Assembly: GCF_027352905.1 (NCBI RefSeq)
Contig: NZ_DAIEIF010000051.1
Coordinates: 78,031 to 142,030 of the forward strand
From: Acidocella sp.
Lineage (GTDB): Bacteria > Pseudomonadota > Alphaproteobacteria > Acetobacterales > Acetobacteraceae
Direction: 5' to 3'
DNA: 64,000 nt
The notes beneath the pieces were generated by a model. The model was not told the DNA's origin, searched no databases, and was given only the letters and a program-made list of their open reading frames with translations. Each line of letters opens with the position of its first letter. Position 1 is the stretch's first letter. The translations under genes were made by a program, and so were the position numbers. Positions 55,053 to 62,839 of the stretch are shown here, in pieces.

Positions 55053-55718
55053 TCATATAGACCGGTTCCGGCGGAGAAGTAACAGCCCGAGCAAGGCCGA
55101 GGCGGCAAAAGTGCCGATCCCCAGCCATAGCAGATGGGCATGATCCGGAGCGCTCCCCTTGCCGAGCAAGGCGAACACCAGCGTTTGCGGAATGAAGCCG
55201 ATGGCCGAGGCGGTCAGGAATGGCAGCAGACGCACCGATGTGAGCCCGGCCGCGAGGTTGAGGAGAAGATTATTACCCACCGGCATCAGCCGCAGCATGA
55301 GGGTGGCGGTAAAAGGGTGGCGGGCCAGCGTGCGGTCCACCCAGGCGAGCCGGGCGCCGAATTTACGGCGGCAGAAATCCTGGGCCACGGCGCGGGCCCA
55401 GATGAAATCGAGGCTGCACGCCAGGCATTGGGCCACCAGGGCGATGGTGGTTCCATACCAGGGGCCGAAGGCGTAGCCCGCCGCAAAGGCGGGTATCTGC
55501 CGGGGCAAGCCTATGGCGACAAACAAGGTGGCAAGAAACAGATAGACGCTTTGCCCGCGCCAGCCCCCCTGACCCAGAACGCCGGTGAGAGCGGTCTCGG
55601 CGCCGCCATGGTGAACGAGGGACAGGGCGGCGCCCGCGGCGACGAGGCCGCCCGCCATCAAGGCGGGTTTGAGAACGCGGCCGAGCCCGCCGGCGCTCGC
55701 GGCCTGGGTGCTGCTCAT
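55053..55718 (-). CDS. VTT (TVP38/DedA-like) inner-membrane protein
   Basis: 221 residues, about six hydrophobic segments. The VTT core is GYAFGPWYGTTIALVAQCLA, FGARLAWVDRTLARHPFTA, LMPVGNNLLLNLAAGLTSV and SAIGFIPQTLVFALLGKG. Relatives act in lipid scrambling or undecaprenyl-phosphate recycling. Overlaps the GT2 gene by 4 bases, so a joint role in lipid-linked glycan handling is plausible. Confidence 0.83.
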   Translation of the reverse strand: MSSTQAASAGGLGRVLKPALMAGGLVAAGAALSLVHHGGAETALTGVLGQGGWRGQSVYLFLATLFVAIGLPRQIPAFAAGYAFGPWYGTTIALVAQCLACSLDFIWARAVAQDFCRRKFGARLAWVDRTLARHPFTATLMLRLMPVGNNLLLNLAAGLTSVRLLPFLTASAIGFIPQTLVFALLGKGSAPDHAHLLWLGIGTFAASALLGLLLLRRNRSI

Positions 55719-56500
55719 TCCCGCCCCTCGATCTGCGGCACTTTCCAGCGGCGCTGGAGCCAGGCCACGCCGGCCAGATCGACCAGCCCCACTTTCAGGC
55801 GCTGCCAGTTATTATAATGCGAGGCGCCATGGGTGCGGGGGTGGTGCCGCACCGGCACCGACACCACCTGCCCGCCCGCGCGGATGAACAGGGCGGGCAG
55901 AAAACGGTGGATATGATCGAAATGCGGCAATTCGAGGAATGCCTGCCGGCGGAACAGTTTCAGCCCGCAGCCGGTATCGGGCGTCGCGTCTTTCAGCGCC
56001 CAGGCGCGGATTTTATTGGCCAGGCGCGAACCGTAGCGCTTGGCGCTGGAATCCTGGCGGTTGACGCGGTGCCCGGCGATGAGCACGGGCCGGGGGCCTT
56101 TGGCCTCAGCCTCCCGCATGGCCGCGAGCATGGCGGGGATGTCGGCGGGATCGTTCTGCCCATCGCCATCCAGCGTCGCGATATAGAGACCGCGGGCGGT
56201 CTTGACCCCCGTGATGACCGCGCCGCTCTGCCCGCAGCTGCGCTGGTGGCGAACCCGCACCAGGGTGGGAAGGCGCTGGGCGATGTCAGCCAGGATGGCG
56301 GGCGTCTCATCCGTGCTCCCATCATCCACGTAGACGATTTCGTGAGCCAGCCCGGCGAGCGCGGCGCTGATGGCCTCGATCAACGGCAGGAGATTGGGCG
56401 CCTCGTTATGGACCGGGACAACGGCCGAGATCAGCGGCCCATCCACGGGGGTTTCCATTTGGGAGAAAAAACGCGGTTCGATGTTCATGATCCCGATCAA
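55715..56500 (-). CDS. Family 2 glycosyltransferase (dolichyl/undecaprenyl-phosphate sugar synthase-like)
   Basis: 257-261 residues. SAVVPVHNEAPNLLPLI, the first-domain EIVYVDDGSTDET and the DXD-like ATLDGDGQNDPADIP are GT-A signatures; CGQSGAVITGVKTARG is typical of polyprenyl-phosphate mannosyl/glucosyl synthases. No C-terminal membrane pair, so a soluble or peripheral form. Likely makes a polyprenyl-phosphate sugar for a GT39/GT-C enzyme such as the one at the window end. Confidence 0.85.
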   Translation of the reverse strand: MIGIMNIEPRFFSQMETPVDGPLISAVVPVHNEAPNLLPLIEAISAALAGLAHEIVYVDDGSTDETPAILADIAQRLPTLVRVRHQRSCGQSGAVITGVKTARGLYIATLDGDGQNDPADIPAMLAAMREAEAKGPRPVLIAGHRVNRQDSSAKRYGSRLANKIRAWALKDATPDTGCGLKLFRRQAFLELPHFDHIHRFLPALFIRAGGQVVSVPVRHHPRTHGASHYNNWQRLKVGLVDLAGVAWLQRRWKVPQIEGRE

Positions 56501-56715
56501 GCTTTAGCATTAAGGCGCATCTATGGCCCAAAACGGTCTGGAGCTGGGCAGATACCCCTTGCCAAACCGATACGTAAGAGGCGGGAGGCGGCATGTCACT
56601 CCGGCGCCGGCAAAAATGCCGCCTTGGCGCGGGCCCGGCCCGTCGCTATAAGCCCGGCCAACGCAAGGGGTGGCAATGGGACTCGCCCCGCATCGATGTT
56701 TAAGGACCGATTTTC

Positions 56716-57132
56716 ATGCTGATTTCGTTGCCTCCGGACTACCGGCCCTCGGAAGACGAAGAGTTCATGAATCCCATACAGGTCGAGTATTTCCGGCAAA
56801 AATTACTGCGCTGGCGGGCCGATCTGGTGAAGGAGGCCAACGGCACCCTGGCTTCGCTGGGGGAAGGTGGCATATTGGAAGCCGATATCACGGACCGCGC
56901 CAGCGTCGAGACCGACCGGGCGCTGGAGCTGCGGACCCGTGACCGGGCGCGCAAGCTGATCGGCAAGATCGACCAGGCTTTGGAGCGGATCGAAAATGGA
57001 ACCTATGGCTTTTGCGAGGAAACCGGGGAGCCGATCGGGTTAAGGCGGCTGGAGGCGAGGCCGATCGCCACCCTTTCCATCGAGGCGCAAGAGCGGCACG
57101 AGCGGATGGAAAAAGTCCACCGGGACGATTGA
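56716..57132 (+). CDS. dksA: DksA-type RNA polymerase-binding regulator
   Basis: 138 residues. Helical coiled coil whose tip DITDRAS keeps the DXXDXA residues that enter the polymerase channel. The zinc finger is reduced: of the four Cys of enteric DksA only Cys100 remains (GFCEETGEP), the others being Thr103, Ser121 and Ala124, as in other alphaproteobacterial DksA (family knowledge). Potentiates ppGpp control. The 215 bases upstream presumably hold its promoter. Confidence 0.92.
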   Translation: MLISLPPDYRPSEDEEFMNPIQVEYFRQKLLRWRADLVKEANGTLASLGEGGILEADITDRASVETDRALELRTRDRARKLIGKIDQALERIENGTYGFCEETGEPIGLRRLEARPIATLSIEAQERHERMEKVHRDD

Positions 57133-57272
57133 GGCCCCGAAGCCGGAGCGATGACGCGGGCGCCAGGAAACGCGAGCGCTCCCGGCCCATGCTGGCCCTC
57201 CTCCGCTCTTCCGGCTCCGGTGCGTTCTTTGCTTTCAATTCATCGGCCCTCAACTAGCGGGCCTCGTCCAAA

Positions 57273-58805
57273 ATGGTCTATCGTTGCCGGAACGTGCAGT
57301 TCGGGAGTGCCAGAGTGGCATTAGAGGATAAAGCCGCCTTCGGCATTGAGGGGCTGGACGAAATCTTACGTGGCGGCTTGGCCCGCGAGCGCCTCTATCT
57401 CCTCGAAGGCAATCCGGGCACCGGCAAAACCACAACCGCGTTGCAATTCTTGCTCGAAGGCGCCCGGCGCGGCGAATCCGCGCTTTACGTCACGATGTCG
57501 GAAACCGCGGCGGAATTGGCCGAGGCCGCGGCCTCGCATGGCTGGTCCCTGGATGGCATCGAAATTTTTGAACTGGTTCCGCCGGATAGTCTTCTCGATG
57601 AAACCCAGCACCAGAGCCTCCTTTATTCCTCGGACCTCGAACTCGGCGAGACGGCGCGGCAATTGATCGCGGCGATCGACCGCGCCAGGCCCAGCCGCGT
57701 CGTGGTGGACAGCCTCTCCGAGATCAGGCTGCTCGCCGGCTCGTCTCTGCGCTACCGCCGGCAGGTACTGGCGCTCAAACATTATTTTAGCCGCAACGCG
57801 GCCACGGTGGTGATGCTGGATGACCTTTCGGCCGAGACGAAAGACAATACCCTCCACAGCATTGCCCATGCGGTGATCAAGCTGGAGGAGCTGGCGCCGG
57901 ATTATGGCGCGCAGCGGCGGCGTCTGCGCATCGTCAAATACCGGGGCCAGAATTTTCGCGGCGGCTACCATGACTTCATCATAGCCCGCGGGGGCTTACA
58001 GGTTTTTCCCCGCCTGGTGTCGCTTGACCATAAAACCGGCTTCGCGCGCGAGCAGCTCAAGAGCGGCGTGCCGGAGCTGGACGCCCTGGTGGGTGGCGGC
58101 ATTGAGAAAGGTTCCAGCACGCTGATCCTCGGGCCTGCGGGAACGGGAAAATCCCTGGTATCGATTCAGTATGTCCTTGCCGCCATCGCCCGCGGCGAAC
58201 GCGCGGCGATGTTCATCTTCGACGAGGAGATGGAATTCCTCTTTAATCGGACCCGCTCCATGGGGTTCGATCTGGAGGGCCACCGGAATCGGGGCCAGCT
58301 TTTCATCGAGCAGGTCGATGCCGCCGAGCTCTCTCCCGGTGAGTTTGCCCATAAGGTCCGCCGGGTCGTCGATATCAACCAAGTCAAGACAACGGTCATC
58401 GACAGCCTCAACGGCTATCAGGCCGCCATGCCGCAGGAAAAAGCGCTGGTTCTGCATATGCATGAACTTCTGCAATATTTGAACCGGCAAGGGGCCACGA
58501 CCTTCCTCACCGTGGCCCAGCACGGGCTGGTGGGCGACATGACGACGCCCATCGATATCACCTATCTCGCGGATACCGTGATCTTATTGCGATATTTCGA
58601 GGCCTTCGGGCGGATCCGCCGCGCCATATCGGTGGTGAAGAAGCGGGCCGGCGAGCACGAGGAGACCATTCGGGAATATAGAATCAACGCTCATGGTCTT
58701 TCCGTCGGCCAGCCTTTGGACGAATTCGCGGGCGTGCTCGGGGGCACACCCCAGTTCAGAGGCTCGCGTGAGGATTTGAAACGCCTCGATCCCAATCCGG
58801 ATTGA
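57273..58805 (+). CDS. KaiC-like double RecA-domain ATPase
   Basis: 510 residues (496 if translated from GTG 57315, which has GGGAG upstream). Two KaiC domains. First: Walker A GNPGTGKTT (46-54), Glu77 in MSETAAEL and Walker B VVVDSLSE. Second: Walker A GPAGTGKS (287-294), FDEEMEFL with Glu318-319 and Walker B TTVIDSLNG. The site of the clock phospho-dyad Ser431/Thr432 reads Thr430-Tyr431 (DITYLADTVILL). No kaiA or kaiB is present. TGA overlaps the start region of the histidine kinase that follows, so the two form one unit. Confidence 0.9.
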   Translation: MVYRCRNVQFGSARVALEDKAAFGIEGLDEILRGGLARERLYLLEGNPGTGKTTTALQFLLEGARRGESALYVTMSETAAELAEAAASHGWSLDGIEIFELVPPDSLLDETQHQSLLYSSDLELGETARQLIAAIDRARPSRVVVDSLSEIRLLAGSSLRYRRQVLALKHYFSRNAATVVMLDDLSAETKDNTLHSIAHAVIKLEELAPDYGAQRRRLRIVKYRGQNFRGGYHDFIIARGGLQVFPRLVSLDHKTGFAREQLKSGVPELDALVGGGIEKGSSTLILGPAGTGKSLVSIQYVLAAIARGERAAMFIFDEEMEFLFNRTRSMGFDLEGHRNRGQLFIEQVDAAELSPGEFAHKVRRVVDINQVKTTVIDSLNGYQAAMPQEKALVLHMHELLQYLNRQGATTFLTVAQHGLVGDMTTPIDITYLADTVILLRYFEAFGRIRRAISVVKKRAGEHEETIREYRINAHGLSVGQPLDEFAGVLGGTPQFRGSREDLKRLDPNPD

Positions 58806-60466
58806 ACATGCCCGCCTCTGTTTCAGAAAGGGCGCTGGTGCTGACCCCTCATGGCCGCGACGCCGTGGTGGCCTGCAATCTGCTCGGTGATGCCAATATC
58901 GAATCCCACAAGGTCGATCATCTCTCCGAGCTGATTGCAGAACTCGCTGCCGGCGCTGGCGTGGTGCTGCTCGCGGAGGAAGCTCTGGCCGGATCGGATC
59001 TGGCGGGCATCAGCTCTTGGCTGGAAAACCAGCCCCCCTGGTCGGATCTCGCCTTCATTCTCATGACCCGTCAAGGCGGCGGTCCGGAGAGAAACCCCGC
59101 CGCCGCCCGTCTTTCGCAAATTCTCGGCAATGTCACCTTTCTTGAACGCCCGTTTCATCCCACCACTTTGATCAGCCTGGTCCAGACCGCGCTGCGCGGG
59201 CGCCGGCGGCAATATGAGGCGCGCGGCCATCTGGAAGCCCTGCGCGCGAGCGAGGAGCGGCTGCGCGAGTTGAACGCCACGCTCGAACAGCGCGTGAGCC
59301 AAGAGGTGGATATACGCACGGTGGCCGAGGAGGCGTTGCGGCAAAGCCAGAAGATGGAGGCGGTGGGCCAGCTCACGGGCGGGGTGGCCCATGATTTCAA
59401 TAATCTCCTCACCATCATCCGCTCCTCGGTGGATTTCCTCCGCCGCCCTCATCTCAGCGAGGAGCGGCGGAAACGATACATGGATGCGGTCTCGGACACG
59501 GTGGACCGGGCGGCGAAGCTCACCGGGCAGCTCCTCGCTTTCGCCCGGCGGCAGGCGCTTCAGCCGGAGGTGTTCAACGTGGCCGAGCGCCTGCGCGGCA
59601 TTGCCGAAATGCTCGATACCGTCACCGGCGCGCGCATCCGCGTCAAAGCGGTCATCGAGCCCCGGCGTTGTTATGTGATGGCCGATCTCAGCCAGTTCGA
59701 AACCGCGATTGTCAACATGGCCGTCAATGCGCGCGACGCGATGAATGGCGAGGGCCAGCTCACCCTGCGCCTGGAAAGCCGCAAATCCATGCCGCGCATC
59801 CGGGGGCATGCCGGCGGACCTGGCCCCTTCGTCGTCGTCTCGCTGAGCGATACGGGGCACGGCATCCCGCCCGACCAGCTGAGCCGCATCTTCGAGCCGT
59901 TTTACACGACCAAGGGGGTGGGCAAGGGGACGGGTCTGGGATTGAGTCAGGTTTTCGGTTTCGCCAAGCAATCCGGGGGCGACATTCTGGTGGAGAGCAT
60001 CCCGGGCCAGGGAAGCTGCTTTCAGCTCTATTTGCCGGAGGTGGCCGAGCCGGCGGAACCAATGGCGCCGGCGACGCCGGCCGAGGCGCCGCCCGCCGGC
60101 AAGGGGCAGAATGTCCTGGTGGTCGAGGATAATCTCGAAGTCGGAAACTTCGCCACCCAGATCCTCGCCGATCTCGGATATAAGACGACCTGGGCGAAAA
60201 ACGCGGACGAGGCTCTGGCCTGCCTCACGGCGGAGCCAGGATTCGATGTGGTGTTCTCGGATGTCGTGATGCCGGGGATGAACGGGCTGGAGCTGGCGAA
60301 ACGCATCCAGAAAACCTGGCCCAGCCTGCCCGTCATCCTCACCTCCGGCTACAGCGATGTGCTGGTCCGGGAAGGAACCCATGGGTTCGAGCTGATCACC
60401 AAGCCTTATTCGGCGGAACAGATATCGGCGGCCTTCCTGCGTGTGATCCGCACGCAGTCTTCATAG
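58802..60466 (+). CDS. Hybrid histidine kinase partnered with the KaiC-like ATPase
   Basis: 552-554 residues; start TTG 58802 (overlapping the kaiC-like stop) or ATG 58808. N-terminal degenerate receiver-like domain (about 8-135) without a usable phospho-Asp, a coiled coil (~137-185), HisKA with His197 (GGVAHDFNNLLT), ATPase with NMAVNARDAM, SDTGHGIP and GKGTGLGLSQVF, then a C-terminal receiver with Asp487 (FSDVVMPGMNG) and Lys534. No membrane helix or PAS, so input probably comes from the ATPase through the N-terminal domain (inference). Belongs to the large CckA-like hybrid class. Confidence 0.9.
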   Translation: MNMPASVSERALVLTPHGRDAVVACNLLGDANIESHKVDHLSELIAELAAGAGVVLLAEEALAGSDLAGISSWLENQPPWSDLAFILMTRQGGGPERNPAAARLSQILGNVTFLERPFHPTTLISLVQTALRGRRRQYEARGHLEALRASEERLRELNATLEQRVSQEVDIRTVAEEALRQSQKMEAVGQLTGGVAHDFNNLLTIIRSSVDFLRRPHLSEERRKRYMDAVSDTVDRAAKLTGQLLAFARRQALQPEVFNVAERLRGIAEMLDTVTGARIRVKAVIEPRRCYVMADLSQFETAIVNMAVNARDAMNGEGQLTLRLESRKSMPRIRGHAGGPGPFVVVSLSDTGHGIPPDQLSRIFEPFYTTKGVGKGTGLGLSQVFGFAKQSGGDILVESIPGQGSCFQLYLPEVAEPAEPMAPATPAEAPPAGKGQNVLVVEDNLEVGNFATQILADLGYKTTWAKNADEALACLTAEPGFDVVFSDVVMPGMNGLELAKRIQKTWPSLPVILTSGYSDVLVREGTHGFELITKPYSAEQISAAFLRVIRTQSS

Positions 60467-60482
60467 CCGCGCATCCGGGCGC

Positions 60483-60503
60483 GCCCCGGCCGCGGGCCGG
60501 GGC
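60483..60503. terminator. GC-rich hairpin between convergent genes
   Basis: GCCCCGGCC-GCG-GGCCGGGGC, a perfect 9-bp stem, in the 44 bases between the kinase stop and the lipoprotein stop. No U-tract on either strand, so likely a bidirectional, partly factor-dependent terminator. Confidence 0.5.
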
Positions 60504-60510
60504 GGCGATG

Positions 60511-60969
60511 TTAATATCCGTGATAGACGTTGCCGTAGCTCGTCATGCATTGCGCGTAATTAATGTTGTATTGCTGCTGCATGGTCTGCTCGGCCTTGTT
60601 CGATCCCACGGCGGCGAGGCCGCCGCCCAGCAGCAGGCCCGAGCCGGCGCCGATCGCCGCACCCATGCCCGCATTGCCCGCCGCCGCGCCCAGCAGCGCG
60701 CCAGCGGCGGTCCCGGCCAGTGTGCCGCCCAGGGCCTTTTTGGTCGAGGAATTCTTCGTCTCCTGCGAGGCGCCATTGAGGTTTTGTGCCGCCACCTGGC
60801 GGCAATAGGCGTCCTGTTGCTGGAACTGGGTGGGGCTCACATTCTTGCCCGGAGTGACGAGAACGGTGGGGCCGGTGGGTGTCGCCGGGGCGCAGCCCGC
60901 CAGCGCCGCCACGGCCAGAACCGCCGCGCCCAGCCCGGCGCCCCGCAGAATTTTTTTCGACCGTATCAT
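60511..60969 (-). CDS. Glycine-zipper lipoprotein
   Basis: 152 residues. Signal peptide with lipobox LAGC near residue 26 (AVAALAGCAPA), then a glycine-zipper segment (ALGGTLAGTAAGALLGAAAG and repeats to about 125), as in outer-membrane lipoproteins of the YMGG/Slp25 kind. Start at 60969 because AAGGAGG lies 5 bases upstream. Function unknown; likely envelope-located. Confidence 0.83.
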   Translation of the reverse strand: MIRSKKILRGAGLGAAVLAVAALAGCAPATPTGPTVLVTPGKNVSPTQFQQQDAYCRQVAAQNLNGASQETKNSSTKKALGGTLAGTAAGALLGAAAGNAGMGAAIGAGSGLLLGGGLAAVGSNKAEQTMQQQYNINYAQCMTSYGNVYHGY

Positions 60970-61127
60970 TTTGACCTCCTTTTCCCTCTTTCCGAAGGGG
61001 GTGGAAAAACCTCTGCCAGAGCGGGGTGCGCCCGGCAAGCCGTGCCTGGGTTGCGCCCTCTCCTCCGCCTGAGGATAGGCATGGCAATGGGGCGTTTAAA
61101 GACACGCCCGGTCTTGCGCCCCGGCGA

Positions 61128-62774
61128 TCAGCGCCGTTCCTCCCGCGCATCCGCCGCCGCCCGCTTCACCGCCCGTTTATGGGTCAAATCGATCGCCGGG
61201 CGGAAGCTGTCCGCCCGCGCGGCGCGCCACCAATCGGCGTAGATCGTCTCCTCCGGCGCCTCCAGCAGAATATTGCGGGGCAAAAAGGCGCGGATGCTGT
61301 CCATCGGTTCCGCCTTTTCCGGCCCTACCCGGTGCATCAGGTGGTGCGGCTGCAAATCATTCGGATGCTTGAACCCGACGGCGGCGACGATATCCGCCAG
61401 CGCCTCCAGGGTCTTGGCATGAAAGCGTGCCGCGCGCTCGCCCTGCACCTGCGGCACCAGCCCGCGCTGACGGCCCGCCGCCTGGCTCGTCACCCCGGTG
61501 GGGCAGGTGCCGAGATGGCAGCGCTGGGCCTGGATACAGCCGATCGAGAGCATGAAGGCGCGGGCGGCATTGCACCAATCCGCCCCTTGGGCGATGTTGC
61601 GCGCCAGCCCCATGCCGGAATAAATCTTGCCGGAGGCGGCGAGCCGCACCTCATCCTTCAGCCCCGCCCCCACCAGGGCGTTGCGCATCAGCACCAGCCC
61701 CTCGGAGAGCGGCATTCCCACCCAGTCGGAGAGTTCCAGCGGCGCGGCGCCGGTGCCGCCCTCGCCGCCATCGACCACGATGAAATCCGGGCGGATGCCG
61801 GTCTCCAGCATCGCCTTGACCATGGCGAAGGGCTCGTGCGGCTGGCCGACGCAGAGCTTCAACCCCACGGGCTTGCCGCCGGAAAGATCACGCATCCGCG
61901 CCGCGAACTCCATCATCTCGATCGGCGTCGAGAAGGCGGAATGGCCGCGCGGTGAAAGGCAATCCTGATGCGCGGGCACCTGGCGGATGCGGGCGATCTC
62001 CTCCGTCACCTTCGCCGCCGGCAATAAGCCGCCATGGCCGGGCTTGGCTCCCTGGTTGAGCTTGATTTCCGTCATTTTCACCACGTCGAGCGCGGCGCGG
62101 TCGCGGAATTTCTCCGCGTCGAAGCGCCCCTTGGCGTCACGCGCGCCAAAATAGCCGGAGCCCAGCTCCCAGACGATATCGCCGCCATGCTCGAGATGAT
62201 AATCGGAAAGCCCGCCCTCGCCGGTATCGTGATAAAATCCGCCGAGCCGGGCGCCGAGATTGAGCGCCCGCACCGCATTGGCGGAAAGGGCGCCGAAGCT
62301 CATGGCGCTGATATTGAACACCGAGGCGGAGTAGGGCCGGGCGCATTGGGCATTGCCCACCATTACGCGCGGGCTTTTATCCGGTTCCGGCTCCGGGGCG
62401 ACGGAATGGTTGAGCCATTGATAATCCTCGCTATTCACGTCGCGCTCGGTGCCGAAGGGATGCGTATCGGTGACGCCGCGCGCCCGGGCATGGACGAGAT
62501 TTCGCGCCTCGAAGGAATAGGGCCGTCCGCCCAGATCATCCTCGACGATATAGGCGCGCAGAAAGGGCCGCAGCTTATAGAACACCCAGCGCAGCCGCCC
62601 GGCGACGGGAAAGTTGCGGGTGATCGTCCAGTCCCGCTGAAAATAATCATAGACGCCGAGGGCGAAGACCAGCAGGAGGATGATTCCCAGCCAAAGCGGG
62701 CCCAGCGCCAGGCACAGCGCCGCCAGCACCAGCGCCACCAGCGGTATGATGGCGCGCACGATGAAATCCAGCAT
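61128..62774 (-). CDS. FMN-binding glutamate-synthase-family protein
   Basis: 548 residues from ATG 62774, preceded by GGGGAGGAG; a longer frame is dropped. Two N-terminal membrane-like helices (2-45) then the GltB central/FMN barrel: SAMSFGALSANAVRALN, GGDIVWELGSGYFGARDA and VDGGEGGTGAAPLELSDWV. The 3Fe-4S type pattern GCIQAQRCHLGTCPTGV is present. It has no glutaminase or FAD domain, so it is not glutamate synthase as such. The role of these stand-alone forms is unknown. Confidence 0.86.
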   Translation of the reverse strand: MLDFIVRAIIPLVALVLAALCLALGPLWLGIILLLVFALGVYDYFQRDWTITRNFPVAGRLRWVFYKLRPFLRAYIVEDDLGGRPYSFEARNLVHARARGVTDTHPFGTERDVNSEDYQWLNHSVAPEPEPDKSPRVMVGNAQCARPYSASVFNISAMSFGALSANAVRALNLGARLGGFYHDTGEGGLSDYHLEHGGDIVWELGSGYFGARDAKGRFDAEKFRDRAALDVVKMTEIKLNQGAKPGHGGLLPAAKVTEEIARIRQVPAHQDCLSPRGHSAFSTPIEMMEFAARMRDLSGGKPVGLKLCVGQPHEPFAMVKAMLETGIRPDFIVVDGGEGGTGAAPLELSDWVGMPLSEGLVLMRNALVGAGLKDEVRLAASGKIYSGMGLARNIAQGADWCNAARAFMLSIGCIQAQRCHLGTCPTGVTSQAAGRQRGLVPQVQGERAARFHAKTLEALADIVAAVGFKHPNDLQPHHLMHRVGPEKAEPMDSIRAFLPRNILLEAPEETIYADWWRAARADSFRPAIDLTHKRAVKRAAADAREERR

Positions 62775-62839
62775 CGCTCCTCCCCTTCCCATTGCGTATC
62801 CCCCCAGCCTAGCCGAACCGGCGGGCGCGTCCACCCGGC

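Noticed and set aside
58823..60382. 519-residue open frame antisense to the hybrid kinase
   Set aside because: Shadow of the kinase gene; composition is His/Arg/Gly rich and nonsensical.
57273..60466. A complete Kai circadian clock
   Set aside because: No kaiA or kaiB in the window and the phospho-dyad differs; only a KaiC-like ATPase and kinase can be claimed.
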